From Lachnospiraceae bacterium AB2028 (GTDB lineage: Bacteria; Bacillota; Clostridia; Lachnospirales; Lachnospiraceae), in assembly GCA_000621425.1 (NCBI GenBank), contig JHYJ01000013.1:1-64000 (forward strand): a stretch of DNA of 64,000 nucleotides, written 5' to 3'. The notes beneath the pieces are model-generated. The model saw only the letters and a program-made list of their open reading frames with translations. It searched no databases and was not told where the DNA came from. The translations under genes were made by a program, and so were the position numbers. Within the stretch, counting starts at the first letter, position 1; every line of letters begins with the position of its first letter. Below are positions 44,160 through 54,048 of this stretch, piece after piece.

Positions 44160-44942
44160 ATGATGACCATACTTGATGAAATAGCTGCATATGCAAGGGA
44201 AAGAGTTAAAGCTGCGAAAGAGGTGAGGCCGCTTTCTGACGTTATGGAGGAGGCGTACAAGATGCCTAAGGGAGAGCTTGTATTTAAGCAGGCTCTGCTG
44301 AAGGATGACATTTCGTTCATTTGTGAGTGCAAGAAAGCTTCTCCTTCAAAGGGCGTGATCGCTGAGGAGTTTCCCTATCTGGAGATTGCACGTGACTATG
44401 AGAAGGCCGGAGCCGATGCAATATCCGTGCTTACTGAGCCAAAGTGGTTTCTGGGAAAGGATGAGTATCTGAAAGAAATTACTTCGACAGTAAATATCCC
44501 GGTGCTTCGCAAGGACTTCACTGTTGACGAGTACATGATATATGAGGCAAAGCTTTTAGGTGCGTCGGCAGTTCTCCTGATAGTTGCCATTCTTTCCGAT
44601 GAAGAGCTGAAAAGGTATTCGGCCATTTGTGACGAGCTGGGACTCTCTGCACTGGTTGAATGCCATGACGAGAATGAGATCGAAAAGGCACTTAATGCAG
44701 GTGCGGGAATCATCGGTGTAAACAACAGGAACCTTAAGGATTTCTCTGTGGACATAAGCCTTGGGAAGAAGCTCAGGAAATGCGTGCCGGAGGGTGTGGC
44801 CTATGTCTCTGAAAGCGGAGTGAAGGAAAAGGCTGACATAGACCTGCTTCGTGAGATCGGTGCGGATGCCGTGCTTGTGGGCGAGACACTGATGCGGGCT
44901 GAGGATAAGAAAGAGAAACTTGAATACCTGCGCGGAAAATAA
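44160..44942 (+). CDS. trpC: Indole-3-glycerol phosphate synthase
   Basis: The product is a 260-residue TIM barrel. FICECKKASPSKG holds the catalytic Lys, then VLTEPKWFLGKDEYL, VLRKDFTVDEYMIYEA, and the phosphate loop GVNNRNLKDFSVD with VSESGV. It closes the indole ring from carboxyphenylamino-deoxyribulose phosphate. The ATG has a modest GTGGAG site. It is a separate protein, not fused to TrpF. Confidence 0.95.
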   Translation: MMTILDEIAAYARERVKAAKEVRPLSDVMEEAYKMPKGELVFKQALLKDDISFICECKKASPSKGVIAEEFPYLEIARDYEKAGADAISVLTEPKWFLGKDEYLKEITSTVNIPVLRKDFTVDEYMIYEAKLLGASAVLLIVAILSDEELKRYSAICDELGLSALVECHDENEIEKALNAGAGIIGVNNRNLKDFSVDISLGKKLRKCVPEGVAYVSESGVKEKADIDLLREIGADAVLVGETLMRAEDKKEKLEYLRGK

Positions 44943-44998
44943 GTACGCTGGTTTTTGGAGCAGTTGTTCATACCAGGCTGATAAAAGGAATTACAACA

Positions 44999-45670
44999 AT
45001 GACAAAGGTAAAATTCTGCGGCATAACAAGGGAACAGGACATAGAAGTGATCAACCGTCTGAAGCCTGATTACATCGGATTTGTCTTTGCAAAGAAGAGC
45101 AAACGGTATGTGACTAAGGAAAGGGCAGCAGAACTTAAGGCAAAGCTTGATCACGGAATAAAGGCCGTGGGAGTCTTCGTTGATGAAGATGTGAATGTAG
45201 TTGCAGAGCTTCTGAATGAAGGCATCATCGAAGTGGCCCAGCTTCATGGGAATGAGGATGAGGACTATATCGGACAGCTGAGAAAACTAACGAGAATAAA
45301 TTATGCTGCAAAGTTTTGTGGGTTTGATGAGGAAGCAGAAATCGCAACTTTATTGGAGCCAATAAACTGCTACATAATAAAAGCCTTCCGGATCAAAAGC
45401 GGGGCTGACCTGCAGGCAGCAGAAAAAAGTACGGCAGACATGATACTGTTAGATGCAGGTAAGGGCGAAGGTAAGACTTTCGAGTGGAACCTGCTTAAAG
45501 ATTTCAAGAAACCTTATTTTCTGGCCGGCGGTTTGGATACGAACAATGTGACGGAAGCACTGAAACTCCTTAATCCCTATGGACTGGATGTCAGCTCAGG
45601 CATAGAACGGGACGGAGTGAAGGATGAAGCGTTGATGGAGCGTTTCATTTCTGCGGTGAGGTTGTTTTAA
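44999..45670 (+). CDS. trpF: Phosphoribosylanthranilate isomerase
   Basis: The product is a 223-residue TIM barrel. KVKFCGITREQDIE carries the catalytic Cys, then GFVFAKKSKRYV, QLHGNEDEDY, LLDAGKGEGKTFEW with the catalytic Asp, and LAGGLDTNNV. It isomerises phosphoribosyl-anthranilate. The ATG follows AAAGGAAT. Confidence 0.94.
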   Translation: MTKVKFCGITREQDIEVINRLKPDYIGFVFAKKSKRYVTKERAAELKAKLDHGIKAVGVFVDEDVNVVAELLNEGIIEVAQLHGNEDEDYIGQLRKLTRINYAAKFCGFDEEAEIATLLEPINCYIIKAFRIKSGADLQAAEKSTADMILLDAGKGEGKTFEWNLLKDFKKPYFLAGGLDTNNVTEALKLLNPYGLDVSSGIERDGVKDEALMERFISAVRLF

Positions 45671-45781
45671 GTATTATTTGTAGAAAAGAATATAATATGT
45701 GTTTGAAAGAATAATCAATTGAATGGTATCACACCGTGTGAACAAGATAAGCGATTAATCATAAAAAGAAAGGAACCAACC

Positions 45782-46978
45782 ATGAGCGAAAACAAGAAAG
45801 GACGTTTCGGCGTGCACGGCGGACAGTACATTCCCGAAACTCTTATGAATGCCGTGATCGAACTGGAGGAGGCTTACGAAAGAATAGGAAAGTCCCCGGA
45901 ATTCAAAAAGGAACTGTCAGAGCTTTTTAATGATTATGCAGGCAGGCCTTCCAGATTATATTATGCAAAAAAGATGACCGAGGATCTTGGTGGCGCAAAG
46001 ATCTATCTTAAGCGCGAGGACTTGAACCACACCGGCGCACATAAGATAAACAACGTGCTGGGTCAGGCTCTCCTTGCTAAGAAGATGGGCAAGACCAGGC
46101 TCATAGCGGAGACCGGTGCAGGCCAGCACGGCGTGGCAACTGCTACGGCTGCAGCGCTCATGGGAATGGAATGCGTAGTGTTCATGGGAGAAGAGGACAC
46201 CAAGCGCCAGGCTTTGAATGTATATAGGATGCGTCTTTTAGGATCGGAAGTTATTCCTGTCAAGACCGGTACAGCAACATTAAAGGATGCCGTGTCCGAG
46301 GCGATGCGTGAATGGACCAGAAGAATAGATGATACCCACTACTGCCTTGGTTCTGTAATGGGACCCCATCCTTTCCCCACCATAGTAAGGGATTTCCAGG
46401 CAGTAATTTCTGAAGAGATAAAGACGCAGATAATGGAAAAAGAGGGAAGGCTTCCTGATGCAGTACTTGCCTGCGTAGGCGGCGGCTCAAATGCGATCGG
46501 AACTTTCTATCATTTTATTGAAGATAAGGATGTGCGCCTCATCGGTTGCGAGGCTGCCGGCAGGGGCGTAGACACATTCGAGACTGCAGCTACTATCGCG
46601 ACAGGCCGTGAGGGAATATTCCACGGAATGAAGTCATACTTCTGCCAGGATGAGTTCGGCCAGATCGCGCCTGTTTATTCCATATCCGCAGGTCTTGACT
46701 ATCCCGGTATCGGACCGGAACATGCATATCTACACGATACAGGACGTGCAGAGTATGTGGCAATCACTGACGAAGAAGCAGTGCAGGCATTTGAATATCT
46801 GGCAAAGACTGAAGGTATAATACCTGCCATTGAATCTGCACATGCGATTGCACATGCGAGAAAGATCGCACCGCAGATGGGCAAGGATCAGATAATAGTA
46901 GTTACTGTGTCCGGCAGAGGCGACAAAGACTGCGCAGCCATTGCAAGATACAGAGGCGAGGAGGGAATCCATGAGTAA
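45782..46978 (+). CDS. trpB: Tryptophan synthase beta subunit
   Basis: This 398-residue PLP enzyme has the PLP-Lys motif [15 protein letters not shown] and [17 protein letters not shown], with GGGSNAIG for the phosphate. It joins indole and serine. ATG 45782 ([15 protein letters not shown]) follows AAAGGAACC and matches the family start; an in-frame start 63 bases upstream is not supported. Its stop overlaps the trpA start by 8 bases. Confidence 0.95.
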   Translation: MSENKKGRFGVHGGQYIPETLMNAVIELEEAYERIGKSPEFKKELSELFNDYAGRPSRLYYAKKMTEDLGGAKIYLKREDLNHTGAHKINNVLGQALLAKKMGKTRLIAETGAGQHGVATATAAALMGMECVVFMGEEDTKRQALNVYRMRLLGSEVIPVKTGTATLKDAVSEAMREWTRRIDDTHYCLGSVMGPHPFPTIVRDFQAVISEEIKTQIMEKEGRLPDAVLACVGGGSNAIGTFYHFIEDKDVRLIGCEAAGRGVDTFETAATIATGREGIFHGMKSYFCQDEFGQIAPVYSISAGLDYPGIGPEHAYLHDTGRAEYVAITDEEAVQAFEYLAKTEGIIPAIESAHAIAHARKIAPQMGKDQIIVVTVSGRGDKDCAAIARYRGEEGIHE

Positions 46979-47747
46979 GATAAGCAAAGCATTCGAAAAC
47001 GGCAAGGCGTTCATACCTTTCATAACCTGTGGCGATCCGGATCTTGAGACCACGAAGAAATGTGTTCTTGAGATGGTAAAGGCCGGTGCAGACCTTGTTG
47101 AGTTAGGAATTCCTTTTTCGGATCCTACGGCAGAAGGCCCTGTAATACAGGAAGCTAACGAGCGTGCATTAAAAGCGGGCACCACTACAGACAAAATTTT
47201 TGAGTTCGTGAAGGATCTTCGTAAAGAGACGGATGTGCCAATGGTCTTTATGACTTATGCAAATGTAGTATATTCCTACGGTTCGGAAAAATTCATGAAA
47301 AATTGCAAAGAGGCCGGGATTGACGGTGTGATCCTTCCGGATCTTCCTTATGAGGAAAAAGAAGAGTTCCTGCCTGTGTGCCATGAGTATGGCATTGACC
47401 TTATCTCTCTTATTGCACCTACTTCCAAGGATAGGATCGCAATGATCGCTAAGGAAGCAGAAGGCTTTATCTATCTGGTATCAAGCCTTGGTGTTACCGG
47501 AATGAGGAGCGAGATTACGACTGACTTAGATTCCATAGTTAAACTTATCCGTGAGAATTCAAGTGTACCCTGTGCAATCGGTTTCGGTATATCAAAGCCT
47601 GAGCAGGCTGCAAAGATGGCAGCAATATCAGATGGAGCTATCGTGGGATCGGCTATCATAAAGCTTATAAATGAAGATAAGGATACTGCACCTCAGCGCG
47701 TAGGCGAGTATGTGAAGTCAATGAAGGATGCTGTATTGAGCGTGTGA
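46971..47747 (+). CDS. trpA: Tryptophan synthase alpha subunit
   Basis: This 258-residue TIM barrel has catalytic residues in [19 protein letters not shown] (Glu and Asp) and the phosphate site GFGISKPEQ, then [10 protein letters not shown]. It splits indole-glycerol phosphate and passes indole to TrpB. ATG 46971 follows GAGGAGGG and overlaps the trpB stop, so the two subunits are translationally coupled. Confidence 0.95.
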   Translation: MSKISKAFENGKAFIPFITCGDPDLETTKKCVLEMVKAGADLVELGIPFSDPTAEGPVIQEANERALKAGTTTDKIFEFVKDLRKETDVPMVFMTYANVVYSYGSEKFMKNCKEAGIDGVILPDLPYEEKEEFLPVCHEYGIDLISLIAPTSKDRIAMIAKEAEGFIYLVSSLGVTGMRSEITTDLDSIVKLIRENSSVPCAIGFGISKPEQAAKMAAISDGAIVGSAIIKLINEDKDTAPQRVGEYVKSMKDAVLSV

Positions 47748-47810
47748 CTTGAATACCCCACAGATAGGAGAAATTAAGCGCACATATTTCCCGAGAAAGG
47801 AAACACTACC

Positions 47811-49277
47811 ATGAAGATTTTACCCGAAGTAAATAAGATAAAGGAGTATTCAGCAGACGGGCAGTACAAGGTAATGCCTGTCTACACTGAGCTGCTGTCA
47901 GACTTTATCACGCCAATAGAGACACTTAAGGTCCTTAAAAATGTCTCAAAGCACTGCTACATGCTTGAATCCGCAGGTGCTGACATGCGCTGGGGACGTT
48001 ACACATTTTTAGGCTATGACCCGAAGCTTTCCATCACATGTACTGATGGCGACCTTAAGATCGGGGATGTACATATAAAGACAGATAATCCGTCCGGGCA
48101 GATCCGACAGGTGCTGGCAGAATATAAAAGTCCCAAGGTGGAAGAACTGCCTTCATTCACTGGCGGATTCGTGGGATATTTTTCATTCGATTATCTTCGC
48201 TACAGTGAGCCTGAGGCAGGTGGGGACGTACAGGATACGGAAGGCTTTAACGACGTGGACCTGATGCTTTTCGACAAGGTTATCGCATTTGATAATGTAA
48301 AGCAGAAAATCATCCTTATAGTAAATATGAAACTGGATGAAGGCGAGGCCGGATACAATAAGGCTGCCCTTGAGCTTAAGAACTTAGCAGAGCTTATCAA
48401 GCATGGCGAGAAGATTAAGGAAAAGCCGGGTAACATGAAGAGCGACATCACGCCACTTTTCAACAAGGAAGAGTTCTGCGAGATGGTGGAGCGTGGCAAG
48501 AGCCACATAAAAGAAGGAGATATTTTCCAGATAGTGCTTTCCAATAGGTTGAGCATAGACTATGAAGGAAGTCTGCTGAACACCTATAGGATGCTCCGTA
48601 CGGTAAATCCTTCGCCCTATATGTTCTATTTTTCCGGTACCGACATGGAAGTGGCAGGTGCGTCGCCTGAGACTCTGGTAAAGCTTGAGAACGGTGTGGT
48701 ACATACTTTCCCATTGGCAGGTACAAGACCCAGGGGAAAAAATGAGGCAGAGGATAAGCGCCTTGAAAAGGAACTTCTTGCCGATGAGAAGGAACTGGCT
48801 GAGCACAACATGCTGGTGGACCTTGGAAGGAATGACTTGGGCAAGATAAGCAGGTTCGGAACAGTGGAAGTTGAAAAGCTTAGATGCATAGAGAGATTTT
48901 CTCACGTTATGCACATCGGATCCACTGTGCGCGGTGAGATCAGGGATGACAAGGATGCGCTGGATGCCATCGAGGCAGTACTGCCGGCAGGAACCCTTTC
49001 CGGGGCACCAAAGATAAGGGCCTGCCAGCTGATCGGTGAGTTGGAGAATAACAAGCGTGGAATCTACGGCGGTGCCATCGGTTACATAGACCTTACCGGA
49101 AATATGGACACCTGCATAGCCATCCGCATAGTTTATAAAAAGAACGGAAAGGCTTTCGTAAGAAGCGGAGCCGGAATCGTGGCTGACTCTGATCCCGAGA
49201 AGGAGTTCGAGGAGTGCATGAACAAGGCCATGGCGTCGCTTACGGCTCTGAGGCTGGCACAGGAAGTGGAGGATTGA
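47811..49277 (+). CDS. trpE: Anthranilate synthase component I
   Basis: The product is 488 residues. The N-terminal region holds the Trp feedback site (LLESAGADMRWGRYTFLG-like sequence). The chorismate domain has FQIVLSNRL, AGASPETLVKLENG, TFPLAGTRPRG, LPAGTLSGAPKIRA and YGGAIGYIDLTGNMD. It makes anthranilate from chorismate with TrpG-supplied ammonia. It stands sixth in this operon; in the usual order it is first. GAAAGGAAA precedes the ATG. Confidence 0.95.
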   Translation: MKILPEVNKIKEYSADGQYKVMPVYTELLSDFITPIETLKVLKNVSKHCYMLESAGADMRWGRYTFLGYDPKLSITCTDGDLKIGDVHIKTDNPSGQIRQVLAEYKSPKVEELPSFTGGFVGYFSFDYLRYSEPEAGGDVQDTEGFNDVDLMLFDKVIAFDNVKQKIILIVNMKLDEGEAGYNKAALELKNLAELIKHGEKIKEKPGNMKSDITPLFNKEEFCEMVERGKSHIKEGDIFQIVLSNRLSIDYEGSLLNTYRMLRTVNPSPYMFYFSGTDMEVAGASPETLVKLENGVVHTFPLAGTRPRGKNEAEDKRLEKELLADEKELAEHNMLVDLGRNDLGKISRFGTVEVEKLRCIERFSHVMHIGSTVRGEIRDDKDALDAIEAVLPAGTLSGAPKIRACQLIGELENNKRGIYGGAIGYIDLTGNMDTCIAIRIVYKKNGKAFVRSGAGIVADSDPEKEFEECMNKAMASLTALRLAQEVED

Positions 49278-49346
49278 GTTTTCCCTTACAAGAGTTGATA
49301 CATTATGTAAGTGGAAAACGACAATGGCATAGCAGAAGGAGAAACT

Positions 49347-49922
49347 ATGATATTACTTATAGATAACTATGACAGCTTTTCATATAACCTGTACCAGTAC
49401 TTAGGGGAGCTGAAGGCTGACATAAAGGTAATCCGTAATGATGAACTGAGCGTTGAAGAGATCAGGGCTCTCAATCCCGATAAGATTGTAATCTCCCCGG
49501 GGCCTGGGCGTCCTGAGGATGCGGGCATCATCATAGAGGCAGTAAAAGAGCTGGGAAAGGACATTCCCATTCTGGGAGTATGCCTGGGGCATCAGGCCAT
49601 CTGTGCGGCTTTTGGCGCTAAGATAACTTATGCATCAAGGCTCATGCATGGCAAACAGTCACTGACGGACCTGGATACCAAGCAGCCGATATTCAAGGAC
49701 TGCCCGGAGAAAACGCCGGTGGCAAGGTACCACTCGCTTGTAGCCGATGAGAGCACACTGCCGGCAGAACTCAAGGTGATCGCCAGGGCAGATGACGGCG
49801 AAGTCATGGCAGTAAGGCACGAAAGCTATCCTATCTACGGTCTGCAGTTCCATCCGGAGTCCATCCTTACACCGGAGGGAAAGAAGATGCTGGGGAACTT
49901 CCTGCATTGTTTATTGCTTTAA
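49347..49922 (+). CDS. trpG: Anthranilate synthase glutaminase component
   Basis: This 191-residue class I glutamine amidotransferase begins MILLIDNYDSFSYNL. The triad is Cys in GVCLGHQAI and His-Glu in LQFHPESILTPEG. It provides ammonia to TrpE and may also serve PabB. ATG 49347 follows AAGGAGA; the ORF extension upstream is not supported. Last gene of the operon, followed by a terminator. Confidence 0.95.
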   Translation: MILLIDNYDSFSYNLYQYLGELKADIKVIRNDELSVEEIRALNPDKIVISPGPGRPEDAGIIIEAVKELGKDIPILGVCLGHQAICAAFGAKITYASRLMHGKQSLTDLDTKQPIFKDCPEKTPVARYHSLVADESTLPAELKVIARADDGEVMAVRHESYPIYGLQFHPESILTPEGKKMLGNFLHCLLL

Positions 49923-49945
49923 TATGACTTTGGATTTATAATGAA

Positions 49946-49987
49946 AGCGTATGGGCAAAGTTATGTCTACCTATACGCTGTTTTTTA
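49946..49987 (+). terminator. Terminator of the trp operon
   Basis: AGCGTATGGG pairs with CCTATACGCT (one mismatch) and runs into TTTTTT. Confidence 0.8.
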
Positions 49988-50033
49988 CGTATTATAAAGG
50001 CTCTCGCTGGTTTACAATAATCGGCGAGTTGTT

Positions 50034-50927
50034 GTGTTTGTAAAAGATATGGGAAAAAAAAGAATATTTTTCATCGTTATGACGGTGGTATTCATAATGA
50101 TGGCAGTAGTCGGAGCGGTTATCTTTGTATCAAGGTGGAACAATAATCGCCGGGCAAATATGGAATATTCGCAGTTGGAGGAAGATGTTAATCCGTCAGT
50201 AATCGCTACTGATGCACCGGATGAGGTGCCGGATGAGCTACCGGATGAATTGCCGGATACGCATCAAGAGAGTGATGACAGCGGACTGTTTGATGATAAA
50301 GAAGAAAGCGATGATTTTCAGGGCGAGATTCCGGTAAAAGAAATAGATTGGGAAGCCCTTCATGAGAAAAATGAAGATATTTATGCATGGATCTTCGTGC
50401 CTGATACAAAGGTGGATTACCCGGTCCTTCAGGACCCGGATGATCCGGCGTATTACCTTAATCACAATATCGACGGCAGCAAAGGTCTGCCTGGGTGTAT
50501 ATACACGGAAAATTATAATAAAAAAGACTTTTCCGATCCTAATACCGTAATATATGGGCATAATATGAAAAACGGAACGATGTTTGCATCGCTCCACAGT
50601 CTGGAAAAAACAGAGCTTACAAAGGAAGATCATTATTTTTATATTTATACGGAGGATAGTACATATACATACCTGATATTTGCTGTTTATGAATTTCCTG
50701 CAAGACACTTGTTGCTGAATTATGATCTGGAAAATGAATATGTATATGAACAGTATCAGCAGGATATACTGAATGGTTTCGAAACCAGGCCCGGGGGCGT
50801 GAATAATATACGAGAAGATATTGAGCTTGACAGCGATGATAGGATGGTTACACTGTCTACCTGCGTAAGAGATGGCAATAAATCATATCGATTTCTTGTT
50901 GCAGGAAAACTCATGGCAGTTGAGTAG
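50034..50927 (+). CDS. Class B sortase
   Basis: The product is 297 residues from GTG 50034, or 292 from ATG 50049; neither has a strong ribosome-binding site. An N-terminal membrane anchor spans about 10-35. An acidic linker with a repeated PDELPDELPD-like stretch follows, then the sortase barrel. DYPVLQDPDDPAYYLNHNIDG and YGHNMKNGTMFASL (catalytic His176) are class B features. TLSTCV holds Cys277 and Arg286 completes the site. It anchors secreted proteins to the wall. The gene two places downstream encodes a protein ending in SPQTG, the kind of motif clostridial SrtB enzymes accept. Confidence 0.92.
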   Translation: MFVKDMGKKRIFFIVMTVVFIMMAVVGAVIFVSRWNNNRRANMEYSQLEEDVNPSVIATDAPDEVPDELPDELPDTHQESDDSGLFDDKEESDDFQGEIPVKEIDWEALHEKNEDIYAWIFVPDTKVDYPVLQDPDDPAYYLNHNIDGSKGLPGCIYTENYNKKDFSDPNTVIYGHNMKNGTMFASLHSLEKTELTKEDHYFYIYTEDSTYTYLIFAVYEFPARHLLLNYDLENEYVYEQYQQDILNGFETRPGGVNNIREDIELDSDDRMVTLSTCVRDGNKSYRFLVAGKLMAVE

Positions 50928-50969
50928 GCACACAGATTACTGTCAGGGAATTAAGTTTGTACATAAATT

Positions 50970-52064
50970 ATGCTTGAAAAAGAGGAAACAATAGAAAAAA
51001 AGAAAACAGGAATTGTCGTGCGTTTGATGATTACCCTGTTGCTGATGGTGTCTGTGTTAGCTGGGATAGTTGTTGTACTCCGGGTGTTAGGTAGGGAAAA
51101 CGTCATGACGGCAGTAGCCGGAAGTGATGAACTGATTGCACAGCTTGGTGAACAGCCATCTTCAAATAGTGCAGCAACCCTGCAGGAAGGTCACATACTT
51201 TATAACGGTCAAGAGTATGCACTTAATGAAGATATTATTACTATTCTTGTAATGGGAATAGACAAGGAAACCGTGAATGAAATCGGCGGACAAAGCTGGT
51301 CTTCTGACGAGGATGAATATCAAGGCGGACAGGCGGACGCACTATTTCTAGTGATTATAAATCCGCATGATGAGAGTATCAAAGTAGTTGCAATAAATCG
51401 AAATGCCATGACTGATGTTGATGTATGGGGAGCAGATGGAAGATATGATGGTGTCTATACAAAACAGGTAGCATTACAGCATGGATATGGAGATGGCGGA
51501 CCCAAAAGCTGTGAGCATCAGGTGAAGTGTGTATCCAGGATGTTTCACGGAATAAAAATAAATGCATATGCAGCCATAAGTATGGATGCTGTTCCGGAGC
51601 TTAATGATGCAGTTGGCGGGGTGACACTGGATGTGCTGGAGGATATCGTGTATCCGGAGTACGATATGGATCTCCATAAAGGTGATAAGGTAACGTTGCA
51701 GGGAAAAAAGGCGTATTGGTACGTGCGGCTCAGAGATGAGAATGCATTTGGATCCAATGAACAACGTCTTATGCGGCAAAAACAATATCTGACTGCTTTT
51801 GTATCTACGGCCAAAAAACAATCCATGTCTGATGTAAGGGTGGCTGTAACTATGTACCAAACGATGCAGAAGTATATGGTAACGGATATAGACATTAGTA
51901 GTTTTACGTATCTTGCAACAGAATATATGGGATATGAGTTTGATGACGAACATATATATACATTAAAGGGTGAAACAATTATGGGTAGTCAGTTTGAGGA
52001 GTTCTATATAGATGAGAATGAGTTGGAAGATATGATCGTTGAATTGTTTTTTGAGCCTGTATGA
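50970..52064 (+). CDS. LytR-CpsA-Psr family wall-polymer ligase
   Basis: The 364-residue product has one membrane helix (about 15-42) and an outside LCP domain. ADALFLVIINPHDESIKVVAINRNAM contains the Asp and Arg region that binds the polyprenyl pyrophosphate. INAYAAISMDAVPELNDAVGGVTLDV and YWYVRLRDENAFGSNEQRLMRQKQYL follow as in the family. LCP proteins transfer wall teichoic acid or capsule to peptidoglycan, which fits the polysaccharide cluster downstream. The start ATG lacks a clear Shine-Dalgarno sequence. NRNAM replaces the more usual PRD of the family. Confidence 0.85.
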   Translation: MLEKEETIEKKKTGIVVRLMITLLLMVSVLAGIVVVLRVLGRENVMTAVAGSDELIAQLGEQPSSNSAATLQEGHILYNGQEYALNEDIITILVMGIDKETVNEIGGQSWSSDEDEYQGGQADALFLVIINPHDESIKVVAINRNAMTDVDVWGADGRYDGVYTKQVALQHGYGDGGPKSCEHQVKCVSRMFHGIKINAYAAISMDAVPELNDAVGGVTLDVLEDIVYPEYDMDLHKGDKVTLQGKKAYWYVRLRDENAFGSNEQRLMRQKQYLTAFVSTAKKQSMSDVRVAVTMYQTMQKYMVTDIDISSFTYLATEYMGYEFDDEHIYTLKGETIMGSQFEEFYIDENELEDMIVELFFEPV

Positions 52065-52149
52065 AGCGGTGTTATATAATTTGTATATCAAATCCGGAGA
52101 TGATCGGATCAGATATAAACAGTGTTTATGAAAAAGGAGGAAAAGCATA

Positions 52150-52848
52150 ATGAAAAAGAAAGCATTGGCATTATTGTTTGCGCTCGTTCTTGCCATCGGG
52201 ACTACAATGACTGTTTATGCAGACAGCCCTGCAGTTGGTACCACTGAGCAGCCTGTAGAAACACAGGAGGCATCTACGACGGTTGAACAGAGCAAAACCA
52301 CAGATGAGTATGCAAAAACTACGGTTACGACATCTGAATTTGTTATTGCTAAAGTGAGTGACACAACTGTACAGTCAGCAGGTGTAGCAACTCAGAATCT
52401 GGTATTGAATGATCTGGAAAAAACCGGAACATTGCTTGGCCGGTCAGATATAACTGTAGCAGCAAGTGATCCTAATGCTGTTGTAAAAGCAACAATACTG
52501 ACAACTGTTGATGTCAGTCCCAAAACAGCAGTAAAGGATGCAGATGGATACTATAATGTAACTGTTGGAGTCGATTCCGTTAAAGAAGGTGATGCTATAG
52601 TTGTACTCCATTATACCGGAAGCGGCTGGGAGGTTATAGTGCCTGGTGCTGTTGCGAATGGATCTGTATTCTTCAAAACTAAAAACCTGTCTCCTATTAG
52701 TATAGTAAAGATTTCGGTTACTACTGCCCAGGCTGAAGTTCCTTCACCACAGACAGGGGAAAGCGTACCGTATGCGATCATAATAATGATGATCGTAGGT
52801 TGTGCAGGTGCTGCTGTTTGCGGTAACTTATCCAGAAAAAAGAAGTAA
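52150..52848 (+). CDS. Sortase-anchored surface protein (SPQTG)
   Basis: The 232-residue product has a signal peptide (about 1-25, cleavage after VYA) and a Thr-rich segment. One compact beta-rich domain (about 75-185: VVLHYTGSGWEVIVPGAV) follows, then SPQTG at 199-203, a hydrophobic helix and a final RKKK. This is a complete cell-wall sorting signal with SPxTG instead of LPxTG, the type used by clostridial class B sortases. It is probably the substrate of the sortase encoded 1.2 kb upstream. AAGGAGGAAAA precedes the ATG. Function of the domain unknown. Confidence 0.85.
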   Translation: MKKKALALLFALVLAIGTTMTVYADSPAVGTTEQPVETQEASTTVEQSKTTDEYAKTTVTTSEFVIAKVSDTTVQSAGVATQNLVLNDLEKTGTLLGRSDITVAASDPNAVVKATILTTVDVSPKTAVKDADGYYNVTVGVDSVKEGDAIVVLHYTGSGWEVIVPGAVANGSVFFKTKNLSPISIVKISVTTAQAEVPSPQTGESVPYAIIIMMIVGCAGAAVCGNLSRKKK

Positions 52849-52857
52849 TTGCCCGGT

Positions 52858-54048
52858 ATGACGAATGACAGTGGTGGGATAAACAAAGTTCTGATAGTAA
52901 CAGTAATCAGTGGATTTCTGCCGCAGTTTGAGTATAATGACGTAAAGTTATTACAGAAAATGGGATGTGAAGTGCATTACGCATCAAATTTCACGAATCC
53001 TGTCTACCGTTGTAACGAAAAGGAATTGCTTGATGCGGGAATACACATTCATAGGCTTACGGTGGAAAAAAGTCCGATGAAGGTGCTTGATAATTTACGG
53101 ACTGTCAGGGATCTAATACATATTATAGATCGTGAAAAGATACGTTTTATTCACTGCCACAATCCAATGGGCGGGGTGACAGCAAGGCTGGCGGCCTGGC
53201 TGAGTAGGCAGAAACCCTATGTGCTATACACCGCTCATGGTCTGCATTTTTATAAAGGGGCTCCTTTTTTTAACAGGATAATTTACTATCCTGCTGAGTG
53301 GTTGTTTGCAAATCTTACTGATGCAATGATCACTATAAACGAGGAAGATTATAGGAATGCAGGAAAACTGCCGTTACGAAGAAAAAATCATGTAATGCGA
53401 ATACATGGTGTGGGTGTGGACGATAAAGTATACCGTCCGCATAGAGAGATTGCAGCGGCAAAAAGAAAAGAATTGGGAATACCGGAAAATGCGGTGCACA
53501 TAGTGACCGCTGCGGAACTGAATGATAATAAAAATCAGAGCGTGGTGATAGAGGCTCTTGCCAAGCTGAATGATAAAAATATCTATTATAGTATATGCGG
53601 CAGAGGCAAGGATGCACATAAGCTACAGTGTTTGATTCGGGAAAAGGGGCTTGAAGACAGAGTAAGATTGACCGGATACAGATATGATATGGCTGATGTG
53701 CTGCAATGTGCCGATATATTTGCTTTTCCATCAAAAAGAGAAGGTTTAGGAGTAGCGGCAGTAGAGGCTTTGCTTTGTGGAATCCCGCTTATAGTTGCGG
53801 ACAACAGGGGTACACGCGAATATGCAAGAAACGGGGTTAATGCGATAGTTTGCAGGTCCGGAAAAGCAGAGGAATATGCATCTGCTATAGGCAGAATGGC
53901 ACATGACGAAAAGCTTAGAAAAAAATTTGCCGGAAGATGTCGCGACTCTGCAGCGGAATTTACGCTGAAAGAGGTGGAAAAAAGCATGAAGAGGATATAT
54001 GGTAAGACACTCAGGGAGGCGGGAGTGTCAGTTTTGAGGAGGGGATGA
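52858..54048 (+). CDS. Glycosyltransferase family 4
   Basis: The product is about 396 residues. The N-terminal half binds acceptor (FLPQFEYNDVKLLQKMG, then HCHNPMGGVTARLAA and YTAHGLHFYKG). The C-terminal half has the nucleotide-sugar site FAFPSKREGLGVAAVEALLCGIPLI with the Glu-x7-Glu pattern. GT4 retaining enzymes use GDP- or UDP-sugars; similar proteins act in exopolysaccharide operons. Translation starts at ATG 52858 or TTG 52849, just after the previous stop. It overlaps the next gene by 4 bases. Confidence 0.9.
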   Translation: MTNDSGGINKVLIVTVISGFLPQFEYNDVKLLQKMGCEVHYASNFTNPVYRCNEKELLDAGIHIHRLTVEKSPMKVLDNLRTVRDLIHIIDREKIRFIHCHNPMGGVTARLAAWLSRQKPYVLYTAHGLHFYKGAPFFNRIIYYPAEWLFANLTDAMITINEEDYRNAGKLPLRRKNHVMRIHGVGVDDKVYRPHREIAAAKRKELGIPENAVHIVTAAELNDNKNQSVVIEALAKLNDKNIYYSICGRGKDAHKLQCLIREKGLEDRVRLTGYRYDMADVLQCADIFAFPSKREGLGVAAVEALLCGIPLIVADNRGTREYARNGVNAIVCRSGKAEEYASAIGRMAHDEKLRKKFAGRCRDSAAEFTLKEVEKSMKRIYGKTLREAGVSVLRRG

